From positions 1 to 46,755 of the forward strand of contig CAMDQT010000025.1 in NCBI GenBank assembly GCA_945906305.1: 46,755 nt of DNA, in the 5' to 3' direction. The DNA is from Ferrithrix thermotolerans DSM 19514 (lineage in GTDB: Bacteria > Actinomycetota > Acidimicrobiia > Acidimicrobiales > CAIXPF01). Position 1 is the stretch's first letter. Each line of letters begins with the position of its first letter. Both the position numbers and the translations under genes were made by a program. The notes under the pieces are model-generated. The model made no database searches. It saw nothing but the letters and a program-made list of their open reading frames with translations, and was not told the DNA's origin. This document shows positions 16,790 to 25,353 of the stretch, piece by piece.

Positions 16790-16802
16790 GAGATGACATC
16801 TC
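16790..16802. promoter_or_regulatory. 13-bp palindrome, candidate operator
   Basis: GAGATGACATCTC is a perfect palindrome around a central A. It lies 43 bases before the flavin monooxygenase ATG and 167 bases from the divergent LLM gene start. Length and symmetry suit a dimeric regulator such as a TetR or GntR protein, but no regulator gene is next to it. Confidence 0.4.
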
Positions 16803-16845
16803 CAGTGCTCGGGTAGGCCCGACCACGGCTGCGCTCAGGCGGTGA

Positions 16846-18324
16846 ATGAAGATGCAACAAGCACCTGACCCCATGATCGGCGTGCTCGGCGCGGGTATCA
16901 GCGGGGTGCTGATGGGCATGCAGCTTCGTCGAGCCGGCATCGAGGACTTCGTCATCTACGACAAGCAGCCCGATGTCGGTGGGACCTGGCTGCGCAACAC
17001 CTACCCCGGGCTGCATTGCGATATCCCGTCGCTGCTGTACAGCTACTCCTTCGAGCACAACCCGAAATGGTCGACGGTGTACGCCGGCCAAGCGGAGATC
17101 CAAGCCTACGTGCGAGCCTGTGCGCAGAAGTACGGCCTCATCGACCGACTGCGCATGGGCACCGAGGTCGAGGCCGCTCGCTACGACGAGGACGGCGCCC
17201 AGTGGACCGTGGAATTCTCCCAGGGTCCGACGCGCACCCACCGAATGTTGGTCTCCGCCACCGGAGGGCTGAGCGACGCTCGCCTGCCGCGCATCGACGG
17301 TTTGAAGACCTTTCGCGGCCCGTGGTGGCACAGCGCGGACTGGCGCCACGATGTCGACCTGGCCGGGTTGCGGGTGGCCGTGGTGGGCAGCGCCGCCAGC
17401 GCCGTCCAGGTCGTCCCCGAGGTGGCCAAAACCGCGGCTCAGGTGGTGGTGTTCTCGCGGACACCGAACTGGGTAATGCCACGCAACAACCGCTCCTACG
17501 ACGAGGACGAGTGGAGCGTCATGCAGACACCGCAAGGTTTGCGCCAGGCCCGACGGCCTCTCTACCGCGACGCCTTGCGTTGGTACAGGGCCTTCCGGAA
17601 GGAGGCCACGGGAACCGCAGAGCTGCGTCAGATCTGTCTGGCGAATCTCACCGGCAGCCTTGATGACCCGGAGTTGGTAGCCGCGCTCACCCCTGACTAC
17701 GAGCCGGGATGTAAGCGCATCTTGGTCTCAGATGAGTACTACCCGGCCCTGGGCTTGGATCACGTCGTGCTCGTGACCCAAGGGGTGGCGGCCCTCAGCG
17801 AGGATGCGGTCGTGGCGGCGGACGGATCGCACCATCAGGTTGACGTGGTGATCTTTTGTACCGGGTACCGTCTCGGTGGTCGGGCCGATGGTTCTCCGGC
17901 GCTTGAGGTGTACGGGCGGGCTGGACGAAGGCTGGTGGACCACCTCGCGGACAAGGTGGAGGCCTACCGGGGGATCGCCTTGCCCGGCTTCCCGAACTAC
18001 TTCACGGTGTGCGGCATCAACGGCACCGTCGGCTACGGCTCGGTGACTGCGTCGGCCGAGCTGCAAACCGAGGCCATCGCCAGCTTGGCGCGCCGCATGT
18101 CCCGCGGCGAGTTCCGCTCGATTGAGGTGCGAAACGACGCGACGAGTCGGTGGAGCGACGCGGTGCAACAAGAGCTGTCCCAGATGAGCTGGTCTGGCCG
18201 CTGTCCCAACTTTTATCGCGATGCAAAGGGCCGCATCGTGTCGTTCTTCCCCGGCACGGTCGGGCGTATGCGCCGTGAGCTGCGGGCCCTCGATGATGCC
18301 GATTTCGTCCTTGAGGCCCCCTGA
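16846..18324 (+). CDS. FAD-dependent monooxygenase, Baeyer-Villiger-like
   Basis: 492 residues. The FAD fold starts at G15-A-G17-I-S-G20 and is followed by YDKQPDVGGTWLRNTYPGLHCD, very typical of Baeyer-Villiger monooxygenases. The NADPH fold is VAVVGSAASAVQVVPEVA. The fingerprint F-x-G-x3-H-x3-W-P is present as F156-R-G158-P-W-W-H162-S-A-D-W166-R: the last proline is arginine, a departure from the canonical form, so activity may be atypical. Enzymes of the group insert oxygen next to ketones or N/S-hydroxylate small molecules. It is followed after 70 bases by a VOC gene on the same strand and preceded by a palindrome that may be an operator. Confidence 0.88.
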   Translation: MKMQQAPDPMIGVLGAGISGVLMGMQLRRAGIEDFVIYDKQPDVGGTWLRNTYPGLHCDIPSLLYSYSFEHNPKWSTVYAGQAEIQAYVRACAQKYGLIDRLRMGTEVEAARYDEDGAQWTVEFSQGPTRTHRMLVSATGGLSDARLPRIDGLKTFRGPWWHSADWRHDVDLAGLRVAVVGSAASAVQVVPEVAKTAAQVVVFSRTPNWVMPRNNRSYDEDEWSVMQTPQGLRQARRPLYRDALRWYRAFRKEATGTAELRQICLANLTGSLDDPELVAALTPDYEPGCKRILVSDEYYPALGLDHVVLVTQGVAALSEDAVVAADGSHHQVDVVIFCTGYRLGGRADGSPALEVYGRAGRRLVDHLADKVEAYRGIALPGFPNYFTVCGINGTVGYGSVTASAELQTEAIASLARRMSRGEFRSIEVRNDATSRWSDAVQQELSQMSWSGRCPNFYRDAKGRIVSFFPGTVGRMRRELRALDDADFVLEAP

Positions 18325-18394
18325 GCCCGCGCCCTGAGCCGTCGGGCGCTACCGTACCGAAGGGTCCAGTACCGTTCCTGAGAGTGGAGTAGCC

Positions 18395-18949
18395 ATGGTC
18401 GCACCGTCGAAGTTCGCGCATGTCGTATACAACACCCACCGCTACCAGGAAATGATCGAGTGGTACGGGGCGGTGTTCGAGGCCCGAATTCAGCATGGTG
18501 ACGACCGGCTGACTTTCATGACCTACGACGACGAGCATCATCGCTTCGCGTTTCTCAACCTCGGCCCGATGCCCGAACAGCCGCCAACCCCGAAGATGGG
18601 CAAGGGGCCGGGGGTCAACCATGTGGCCTACACCTGGCGCGATCTCGGCGAGTTCGTGCAGCTGTACAAGCGTTTGAAGGCCTGTGGGGTGCTACCGGTG
18701 CGGCCGATTCGGCACGGGCTGACGTTGTCGATGTACTACGCGGACCCCGACGGCAACCTGATGGAGTTTCAAATCGACGTACTTGAACCCGAGGCGGCCA
18801 ACGCCTTCATGGCTGGTCCGGCATTTGAGGCCAACCCAGTGGGTGAACTGTTCGATCCCGAGGAGTTGCTCCGCCGCTACGAATCGAATGCGTCGCTCGA
18901 CGAGGTGGTCTTCCGGTCCGATCAGACCCCGGTGCCGCTCGCTCGCTGA
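18395..18949 (+). CDS. VOC-superfamily protein (glyoxalase / extradiol-dioxygenase-like)
   Basis: 184 residues from ATG 18395, with GGAG about 5 bases before it. Two VOC half-modules are visible, and the metal ligands of the 2-His-1-Glu type can be placed at H9 (FAHVVYNT), H76 (VNHVAYT) and E124 (NLMEFQ). The DPDGNLMEF motif is diagnostic. The family includes biphenyl-diol dioxygenases, glyoxalases and resistance proteins; a ring-cleavage or isomerase role would suit the neighbouring monooxygenase, but it is not demonstrated. About 40 extra residues follow the second module. It converges with the nitroreductase gene 25 bases on. Confidence 0.85.
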   Translation: MVAPSKFAHVVYNTHRYQEMIEWYGAVFEARIQHGDDRLTFMTYDDEHHRFAFLNLGPMPEQPPTPKMGKGPGVNHVAYTWRDLGEFVQLYKRLKACGVLPVRPIRHGLTLSMYYADPDGNLMEFQIDVLEPEAANAFMAGPAFEANPVGELFDPEELLRRYESNASLDEVVFRSDQTPVPLAR

Positions 18950-18974
18950 GGGCGCGGCACCCGTCGGTCGCTCC

Positions 18975-19649
18975 TCAGCGGTCGAAACCGACGAAGCTGA
19001 CCAACTGGGGGGCGGGCACACGCGGCGCCTTGACGTCGTTGGCAGCAAAATCATCGAGCGGGTAGCCCATGGCGACACACGTCATGATGACCTCGTTCTC
19101 GGGGATGTTGGCGTGGGCCCGTACGACGTCGGACTGCATGATGCCTTGGCCATTGATGACCGTACCGAGGCCGCGGTCCCAGGCGGCCAGGCACAGTCCG
19201 TACGTCACGGCTCCGCAGTCGAAGTGACCGATTGTGGCGAGCTGCAGGCTCTTGTCGTAGGTGACCACAATGGATACCGGAGCGTCGAACTGGCGAAATC
19301 CCCGCATCATCCAGTCGGTCCGCATGGCCTTGTCCTCCCGGATGCCCATGGCGTCGAAGAGCTGGAAGGCGATTTGGACCTGCCGTTCGCGGTGCACGCC
19401 GTCGTAGGCGCCCTCGACGGGAATTTCCCTCTGGGGCTTGGCCCCCGCCATCATCCGCTCGGTATTTCCGGCGCGAATGCGGTCGAGCGGTTCGCCGGTC
19501 ACCACATGGAAATGCCACGGCTGGGTGTTCATCGAGGACGGGGCGCCGGAGGCAAGCTCGACGATCTCCAAAATGAGCTCGCGGGCAACGGGATCGGGCT
19601 TGTAACCGCGTATGGAGCGCCGCTCGCGTACCAGATGTCCGTGTTCCAC
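18975..19649 (-). CDS. Nitroreductase-family oxidoreductase
   Basis: 224 residues from GTG 19649, with GAAAGG upstream; TTG 19652 is the in-frame alternative. The FMN-binding N terminus RERRSIRGYKPDPV, the SSMNTQPWHFHVV motif (residues about 40-52) and the late GLGTVINGQG segment define the nitroreductase fold. Members reduce nitro groups, quinones or enones with NAD(P)H. The family is broad and substrate is not predicted. It is downstream of the CMD gene on the same strand but separated by 193 bases containing two hairpins, so it probably has its own promoter. Confidence 0.87.
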   Translation of the reverse strand: MEHGHLVRERRSIRGYKPDPVARELILEIVELASGAPSSMNTQPWHFHVVTGEPLDRIRAGNTERMMAGAKPQREIPVEGAYDGVHRERQVQIAFQLFDAMGIREDKAMRTDWMMRGFRQFDAPVSIVVTYDKSLQLATIGHFDCGAVTYGLCLAAWDRGLGTVINGQGIMQSDVVRAHANIPENEVIMTCVAMGYPLDDFAANDVKAPRVPAPQLVSFVGFDR

Positions 19650-19751
19650 CAAGTGCCTTTCGTCCGAACGTTGCGGCGCACATCCTACGCGCTACGGGGC
19701 ACGCGACCCCGCGCCTGGCGGGATGCTGCGGTGTGACCCTTGGGCGGTGTG

Positions 19752-19788
19752 GCCCCTGTCGGCCCAGGGCCAGGGTGACGACAGGGGC
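19752..19788 (-). terminator. Hairpins between the CMD and nitroreductase genes
   Basis: GCCCCTGTC 19752-19760 pairs perfectly over 9 bases with GACAGGGGC 19780-19788, loop 19. A smaller stem, GACCAC 19798-19803 with GTGGTC 19809-19814, lies nearer the CMD stop. Either could end the CMD transcript on the minus strand. No U-tract follows. Confidence 0.4.
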
Positions 19789-19842
19789 GGATCATTTGAC
19801 CACGGTTTGTGGTCTCACCACTGTCGAGCGTGGTCGGAGCCC

Positions 19843-20694
19843 TCAGCGGGCGGCGCGGGCGTCGATTTTGGCAAAAGCGGCCCTAGTGGCCAGCATGCCG
19901 TCCACGGCGCGGGGGAAACCGGCGTAGACACACATCTGCACCATGACCTCCTCGATTTCGGTGCGGCTCAGTCCATGGTTGAGGCCACCCGGCACGTGCA
20001 CGCCGAGTTCGTGGGCCTGACCGAGTGCGGCGAGGATGGCGATGACACACAAGGAGCGATCTCGGCGGCTGAGTTGTGGTCGCGACCAGATCTCGCCGAA
20101 GGCGAAGCGGAAGGCCAACACGCCGACATCACCGAGCAGGCCAACCATGTTGGCCATGTCGGTGGCCGGGTCTGCCGCGGCGCGGCCCGCGGTGAGCGTG
20201 CGGCGAACGTCAGCGGCACGCTCGTCACGGGTCGCATCATCGAGGTGCTCGGCCGCCTCGCGCTCGCGTCGGGTGCCAGCGGGGTTGCCATCGATCTTGT
20301 TGTACGCGTTGTCCACGTGTCGCACTGAGTTCATGGCGGCGGGAAACCCGGCGTAGGCGGCGACATGCAGCAGCAATTCGTCGATCTCGATGCGGCTCAT
20401 ACCGTGGTTGAGGGCATTGGCGACGTGCAACTCGAGCTCTTCGTCGCGGGCGTGGGCCATGAGGACGGACACCACAATCAGGCTGCGGTCGCGGCGCGAC
20501 AGCTGCGGGCGGGCCCATAGGTCGCCCATGACCGCACTCGACGCGAAGGTGCCCAGCGCTCCCAGTCGGCGTTCCATGCCGTTGGCGATTTTCTCCGCCG
20601 TTGAATCGTCGACCCCGATCATGGTGCTCAGCACCTCGCGGGCATCGGCCCGACGCTCTTGCCAGTTCCGTGTGCTCGACACGCCGTCGCTCAT
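19843..20694 (-). CDS. Carboxymuconolactone-decarboxylase-family protein with two tandem domains
   Basis: 283 residues from ATG 20694 with GGGGGAA before it. Two similar CMD domains occur: residues about 45-130 and about 170-265. Each carries a near-identical block (WARPQLSRRDRSLIVVSVL and WSRPQLSRRDRSLCVIAIL), then HVANALNHGMSRIEIDELL or HVPGGLNHGLSRTEIEEVM, and AYAGFP or VYAGFP. The C-x2-C pair of AhpD-type peroxidase reductases is missing, so a redox role is unlikely. The form resembles gamma-carboxymuconolactone decarboxylase of aromatic catabolism, duplicated by internal repetition. Function within the pathway unknown. Confidence 0.87.
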   Translation of the reverse strand: MSDGVSSTRNWQERRADAREVLSTMIGVDDSTAEKIANGMERRLGALGTFASSAVMGDLWARPQLSRRDRSLIVVSVLMAHARDEELELHVANALNHGMSRIEIDELLLHVAAYAGFPAAMNSVRHVDNAYNKIDGNPAGTRREREAAEHLDDATRDERAADVRRTLTAGRAAADPATDMANMVGLLGDVGVLAFRFAFGEIWSRPQLSRRDRSLCVIAILAALGQAHELGVHVPGGLNHGLSRTEIEEVMVQMCVYAGFPRAVDGMLATRAAFAKIDARAAR

Positions 20695-20802
20695 GGTTCC
20701 CCCTTCGAGCGCCGGCCTAGCCGGCGATAGCTGTTCAGTGTGTGCTGTTGAAACGGACCGCTAGCGGCCGTCACGGCGGCCGTATCGTAGGGCGCGGGAG
20801 GC

Positions 20803-21714
20803 TCAGGCGCGCTCCGGCCGCATCACCTCAGCCGCGAAGTGCTCGAGTTGGTCCACGAGTCGGGAAGGGCCGGCCTGCAGGGCTGCGGGGGACATGGCCG
20901 ACAGCACGAGGTCGGTGACACCGATCTCGCGGTACTGCCCGACGGTGTCGCGCAGCTGTTCGGTCGTTCCGTGCATTGGGGCCCGTGGTGGACGGTCCCG
21001 TGGCTGTGGCCACAGATCGAGGTCGAGACAGGCATGGACCCGGAAGCCGTCCTCGCGCGAGCGGCCCGCTGCGGCGAGTTCGGCGTCCACCAACACCAGA
21101 CGCGTGGCCATGCTCTGCGGTGGAAGGCGCATCGGGTGCCATCCCTGCCAGCGGGCGGCCCGACGCAGGGCGGGAGGTCGGTTGCCACCGATCAGGATGG
21201 GGGGATGCGGAGAGCGGAACGGCTTTGGGGAGGACACCACGTCATGCATAGGCCAGCGCGTCCCGTTCACGGTGGTCGCACCGGGTGCCCACAGTGCAGT
21301 CATCACCGCGAGGAACTCGTCGGTGAGCGGACCGCGGTCCTCATAGGTGACGCCCAACGCGGCGTTTTCCTCCGGCAGGCTGCCAACGCCCACGCCAACG
21401 AGCAGGCGGCCCTGGCTGAGATGGTCGATGGTGGCGAGCTGTTTGGCCAGCGTCGCGGGGTGCAGGTAAGGCAGTACCAGCACGCTGGTGCCGAGTTCCA
21501 CTCGGTGGGTCTTGGCCGCCGCCCACGTGAGGATGGTGAGGGCGTCGTGGTAGGGCCGCTCGCCGAGTCGCTCGCGTACGTAACCGATGTTCAGCACGTG
21601 ATGGGCCACCCATACCGAGTCGAAACCCAGCCGTTCGCAGTCCACGGCCACCCCGGCGACTTCGTCGGGGTCGGTGACGCCCATGTTGTTGGGAAGGGTG
21701 AAGCCGAATCTCAT
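20803..21714 (-). CDS. LLM-class flavin/F420-dependent oxidoreductase
   Basis: 303 residues from ATG 21714; the frame runs further upstream without merit. It begins MRFGFTLPNNMGV, has the LGFDSVWVAHHVL motif, the bulge strand VELGTSVLVLPYLHP, the conserved IDHLSQGRLLVGVGVGSLPEE and PHPPILIGGNR, all of the luciferase-like monooxygenase superfamily. It is a paralogue of the gene at 15766 but distinct in length and N terminus. It stands directly downstream of cbiZ on the same strand (41-base gap), so it may be read from the same transcript, although no functional link to corrinoids is evident. Confidence 0.88.
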   Translation of the reverse strand: MRFGFTLPNNMGVTDPDEVAGVAVDCERLGFDSVWVAHHVLNIGYVRERLGERPYHDALTILTWAAAKTHRVELGTSVLVLPYLHPATLAKQLATIDHLSQGRLLVGVGVGSLPEENAALGVTYEDRGPLTDEFLAVMTALWAPGATTVNGTRWPMHDVVSSPKPFRSPHPPILIGGNRPPALRRAARWQGWHPMRLPPQSMATRLVLVDAELAAAGRSREDGFRVHACLDLDLWPQPRDRPPRAPMHGTTEQLRDTVGQYREIGVTDLVLSAMSPAALQAGPSRLVDQLEHFAAEVMRPERA

Positions 21715-21755
21715 CGGCCAATCATCGCGCGCCGTGGACAAACCTCGAGACGGGC

Positions 21756-22490
21756 TCAGCCTGAGTGGAGGGACGGACGGGGCCAACCGCGGGCGATGGC
21801 TCGCTCCGTGTCCGCGACTGCGCCGCGCCGTACTACGCGGTATACAGCGCGTGCCGTACGAGAGCCCCAGTAGGACCGGGGCCCGCCGAAGGATTCGCGT
21901 CCGTCGCCGAACCCGCGGTGTTGGACTTGCATTGGGTATCCGGCCACGCAGATGGCATCGGACGCGGTGCCCGTTGCGGGCACTCCGGCGTCGAAGAGAG
22001 CTTGCACCTTGGCCTCGGTGGCGGTGGCCAGCAGGTTCACCAGACACCCATCGTCGAGTTGGTCGGGGATGACCACAAGCAGGTTGATGGTGCCGATCGG
22101 TGTCGGGCCATGGGAGCCGCGACCATCAGCGCCGGGCGAAATTCGCTCCGGCGGCGCGGCGGCCCAGGTGGGTTGACCCAGGCCCACGGTGCCAACCACG
22201 CACACGCCGCCATCCTCGTCGCATTCGGCGGTGGCCACATCAACGGCGGTGAGCATGCCCACACCAGCACCATTCAGCCCCGCCGTCTGCGCTAGCTCCA
22301 TGACGTGCTGCGCGGGGTCGAGCCGGTCGTAGCCGGGATGCACCTGGGCATTGAGGAACCAGCCCAGCGGACCGATCCCGCCGCCGACGAGTGCGCTGGA
22401 CACCGACCGTAATGGCGCATCCGGACGCCACCATAGAAAGGAGAGGTCATGACCATCTTCCCGACGCCGCCCGTGCACGGGGTCGATCAC
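21756..22490 (-). CDS. cbiZ: Adenosylcobinamide amidohydrolase
   Basis: 244 residues from GTG 22490, preceded by a perfect AGGAGG and overlapping the btuD stop (GTGA). Diagnostic CbiZ segments are GGGIGPLGWFLNAQV (about 36-50), GLNGAGVGMLTAVDV, VVGTVGLGQPTWAA, IGTINLLVVIP, LVNLLATATEAKVQAL and PATGTASDAICVA. The enzyme cleaves the aminopropanol side chain of adenosylcobinamide (and in some species of pseudocobalamin) to give adenosylcobyric acid, allowing the cell to rebuild the lower ligand. Being the last gene after btuF-C-D behind a cobalamin riboswitch, it marks the operon as corrinoid import plus remodelling. Confidence 0.92.
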   Translation of the reverse strand: MIDPVHGRRREDGHDLSFLWWRPDAPLRSVSSALVGGGIGPLGWFLNAQVHPGYDRLDPAQHVMELAQTAGLNGAGVGMLTAVDVATAECDEDGGVCVVGTVGLGQPTWAAAPPERISPGADGRGSHGPTPIGTINLLVVIPDQLDDGCLVNLLATATEAKVQALFDAGVPATGTASDAICVAGYPMQVQHRGFGDGRESFGGPRSYWGSRTARAVYRVVRRGAVADTERAIARGWPRPSLHSG

Positions 22491-23350
22491 GTGTCCTCCT
22501 GGTCGGCCGGCGCCTCGTGGGCGGTGCCGCAGTGCCCCACACGGCTGCGGATGGGCACCACGATGAGCCGATCGCCGTCGTGCAGCACTCGTACTGTGGC
22601 CCGGTAATGCTTCGACAGGGTGGCCTCGGTCAAGACCTCTGCCGGGGTACCGAATGCGGCCACTTCGCCGTCCGCCAGCAGCAGCATCTGGTCGGCGTAC
22701 TGGCCGGCCAAGGTCAGGTCGTGCATGGTGCACAGCACGGTCAGGCCGACTTCGTGGCGCAACTCTTCCACCAGGTCGAGCACCTCGAGTTGGTGGCCGA
22801 TATCGAGCGAACCGGTCGGCTCGTCGAGCAGGAGCACAGGGGCATGTTGCGCCAGCGCCCTGGCTATGACCACCCGCTGGGCCTCGCCTCCGGACAGAGT
22901 GGTGAGCTGGCGCGGGGCGAGTTCGGTCGCTCCGAGCCGTTGGAGCACGCCGGTCACCGCCCGCAGGTCGGTGGAACTTTCCCGGGCGAAAGGACCCATA
23001 TGGGCCATGCGGCCGAGCAGCACATAGGTGCCTACGGTCATGCCCGGTGCCAGGACCGGCGTCTGGGGCACCAGCGCCAGTCGGCGGGCGCGTTCCCGCG
23101 GGGACAACGCCGAACTTGGCGTGCCGTGCACGCTCACCGATCCTTCATGGGCCACCAAACCCATCACCGCTCGCAGCAGCGTCGACTTGCCCGCCCCGTT
23201 CGCACCGACCACGGTCATCCAGCAGCCCGCGGGCACGGTGGTCGTGACGTGGCGCAGCACGCTGCGCCCGCCGAGTCTGACCGACACGTCGCGCAGTACG
23301 ACCGCGGCCGCACCACCCCCGTCGGGTGGCACCGATGTCGGCGTCCTCAT
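22487..23350 (-). CDS. btuD: Corrinoid ABC importer, ATP-binding protein
   Basis: 287 residues from ATG 23350, overlapping the permease stop by ATGA. Walker A is GANGAGKST, the signature LSGGEAQRVVIARAL, Walker B LLLDEPTGSLD, and the switch histidine lies in CTMHDL. The set is that of FecE/BtuD-type ATPases of iron-siderophore, heme and cobalamin uptake. It would power the permease encoded upstream. The cobalamin riboswitch and cbiZ favour corrinoids as cargo. The final 35 residues beyond the ATPase core are polar and end at the cbiZ start. Confidence 0.9.
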   Translation of the reverse strand: MRTPTSVPPDGGGAAAVVLRDVSVRLGGRSVLRHVTTTVPAGCWMTVVGANGAGKSTLLRAVMGLVAHEGSVSVHGTPSSALSPRERARRLALVPQTPVLAPGMTVGTYVLLGRMAHMGPFARESSTDLRAVTGVLQRLGATELAPRQLTTLSGGEAQRVVIARALAQHAPVLLLDEPTGSLDIGHQLEVLDLVEELRHEVGLTVLCTMHDLTLAGQYADQMLLLADGEVAAFGTPAEVLTEATLSKHYRATVRVLHDGDRLIVVPIRSRVGHCGTAHEAPADQEDT

Positions 23351-24402
23351 CGGTCCCGCTGGTGACTCGAGCGCAGCACCAGCACGAAGAACGGTGCCCC
23401 GAGAAACGCGGTCACCACCCCGATAGGCAGTTCGGCCGGGGCCAGAATGGTACGGGCGACAAGATCGGTCAGGGCCAAGAAGGCGGCCCCGAAGAGCAGC
23501 GAGAGCGGCAGAACTATGCGGGCGCTCGCTCCCACCATCATGCGGACCAGGTGCGGGACGATGATGCCGACGAACACGATGAGGCCGCTTACCGCCACTG
23601 CGGCTGCGGTGCCGAGGGTGGCGGCGAGCACGACCACAAGTCTGATGCGGCGGGGGTCCGCGCCTAGAGACAGCGCCTCCTCGTCGCCGACGGCAAGGAC
23701 GTCGAGTCGCCGCCGGTACGCCAGCAGGACGGCGAGGGAAACCACGGCGTAGGGCGCAAGCAAGGCCACGTCGTGCCATCCCGACGTGGAGAGGCGACCC
23801 AGGATCCACGAGTACACGCGGCGAATGTCATCCTGGTTGCGCTGCTGCAAGTACGTCTGCATGGCGGTGAAGAAGGCGGAGACCGCCACCCCGGCCAGGA
23901 CCAGGGAGACCGTCGCGCCGCCGTAGTTTGCGGCACGGCCAAGTAGATAGGTGAGCGCCATGGCCACAATGGCTCCGGCGAAAGCCCCGAGGGGAACCAT
24001 CGCCGGCGAACTCCAGGCGCCGTCGGACACCAACACCAGCGTGGCGCCGAAACCGGCGCCACCAGCCACGCCGAGGAGGTACGGATCGGCGAGGGGATTG
24101 CGGAAGGTGGCCTGATACGCGCCACCGCCTGTGGCGAGCACGGCGCCCACCATGAGGCCCAGCACCACCCGGGGCAGTCGAAACTGCCACACGATGGTGG
24201 ATTCGGTATCGGACAGTCCTGATCGCAGTTGAACTAACTCGCGTATTACCGGTCCCGGCCCGAGGCGCACCGGTCCGATCATGACCCCGGCCACCACCGC
24301 CACCGCCACCGCCACCAACCCGGCGCCAAGCCATCGGCCGGCGAGCCGCTGCGGCCCGGTGGCCTGCTCACTACGGCCCGCAGCGGTGCCGGTCGGGTTC
24401 AC
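23347..24402 (-). CDS. btuC: Corrinoid ABC importer, permease (FecCD family)
   Basis: 351 residues, about ten membrane spans, no soluble domain. FecCD family landmarks are LPRVVLGLMVGAVLATGGGAYQ, NPLADPYLLGVAGGAGFGAT, the coupling-helix region LGADPRRIRLVVV and GLIVFVGIIVPHLVRMMVG, which contacts the ATPase. ATG 24402 overlaps the btuF stop. The polypeptide would form the homodimeric inner-membrane channel with BtuD. Family members carry cobalamin, heme or iron-siderophores; context selects corrinoids. Confidence 0.9.
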   Translation of the reverse strand: MNPTGTAAGRSEQATGPQRLAGRWLGAGLVAVAVAVVAGVMIGPVRLGPGPVIRELVQLRSGLSDTESTIVWQFRLPRVVLGLMVGAVLATGGGAYQATFRNPLADPYLLGVAGGAGFGATLVLVSDGAWSSPAMVPLGAFAGAIVAMALTYLLGRAANYGGATVSLVLAGVAVSAFFTAMQTYLQQRNQDDIRRVYSWILGRLSTSGWHDVALLAPYAVVSLAVLLAYRRRLDVLAVGDEEALSLGADPRRIRLVVVLAATLGTAAAVAVSGLIVFVGIIVPHLVRMMVGASARIVLPLSLLFGAAFLALTDLVARTILAPAELPIGVVTAFLGAPFFVLVLRSSHQRDR

Positions 24403-25349
24403 TTGGCGATGGGCTGCTTGGCTATTGCGGCCGCGACCGCGCGGAGGAAATCGACGATGCGTGGGCCCCAGCGGCTGGTGATGTCGTCATTGAGTTCCAC
24501 CACTGATCCCGACGCTACGGCCTTCAACTTCGACCATCCTGGCCGCGCTGCCAGCGTGGTCTTGTTCTGGCCGCAGCAGATGGTGTCAGCGAGGAAGATC
24601 AGGTCAGGATTGGCGCTCAGCAGGTATTCCTGGGACAGCTGCGGATAGCCCGAACCGTCTTTGTCGGCTGAATCGGCGATATTGGTCAGTCCCACCAGGG
24701 AATACAGCGAACCGATGAAGGTGTGCGAGGTGACGCTGTAGAGCGTGTCATCGAGCTCGTGGTAGTAGGTCGGCTTGCTGGTGCGGTTGGTGACACCGGC
24801 CAGGATGGCCTCGATGTCGCGCTTCATGGTGGCCACGACCTTTTCGGCGCCCACCGTGTATCCGGTGGCCCGGCCCAGCAGCTCGAGTTGGTCGTAGCTG
24901 TCCGCGATGTCCACCGCCGCCGGAAGGACCAGCAGGGTTACCTTTGCTTTCGCTAGCCCGGTAACCAACTCCGTCACAGCATCCGAGACGATAACCAGAT
25001 CGGGTGCCATGCCGATGATCGCCTCGATATTCGGGGTGAACCCGGAGAGGTCAGTTTTGGGCGCCTCGGGTGGGAAGTTGGATTGGTCATCGACCGCTTT
25101 GACCGCTGCTCCGGCTCCGATGGCGAAGAGCATCTCGGTGGCGGTGGCGGAAAGCGAGACGATGTGGCGGGGGGCGGCCTTGATGGTGAGGGTTCCCTCG
25201 GCGGTTTCCAGGGTCACCGGGAAGGTACCGGTGACGCTGGCGGCGGCCGACGTGTCCTTCTCGCTGTCGCCGGCAGAGCCGCACGCCGTGGCGAGCAGAC
25301 TCGCGGCGACGGTCGCGGCTAGGGCAAGCCTTCGAATGGGCGATGTCAT
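24399..25349 (-). CDS. btuF: Corrinoid-binding lipoprotein of ABC importer
   Basis: 316 residues. The N terminus IRRLALAATVAASLL with LATAC is a lipoprotein signal (lipobox Cys about residue 23), so the mature protein is anchored on the outer face of the membrane. The body matches class III substrate-binding proteins: PRHIVSLSATATEMLFAIGAG, then FTPNIEAIIGMAPDLVIV, a long linking helix and LLSANPDLIFL. It delivers substrate to BtuC. AGGAGG lies 4 bases before ATG 25349 and may be hidden by the riboswitch platform. First gene of the btuFCD-cbiZ operon. Confidence 0.9.
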   Translation of the reverse strand: MTSPIRRLALAATVAASLLATACGSAGDSEKDTSAAASVTGTFPVTLETAEGTLTIKAAPRHIVSLSATATEMLFAIGAGAAVKAVDDQSNFPPEAPKTDLSGFTPNIEAIIGMAPDLVIVSDAVTELVTGLAKAKVTLLVLPAAVDIADSYDQLELLGRATGYTVGAEKVVATMKRDIEAILAGVTNRTSKPTYYHELDDTLYSVTSHTFIGSLYSLVGLTNIADSADKDGSGYPQLSQEYLLSANPDLIFLADTICCGQNKTTLAARPGWSKLKAVASGSVVELNDDITSRWGPRIVDFLRAVAAAIAKQPIAK

Positions 25350-25353
25350 GTAT

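Noticed and set aside
19612-20328. 238-codon plus-strand frame across the nitroreductase and CMD genes
   Set aside because: It runs opposite two well-supported genes and has no recognisable domain.
22491-22733. Longer N terminus for CbiZ running into btuD
   Set aside because: Basic, low-complexity antisense-like sequence; GTG 22490 has a perfect AGGAGG and the GTGA overlap.
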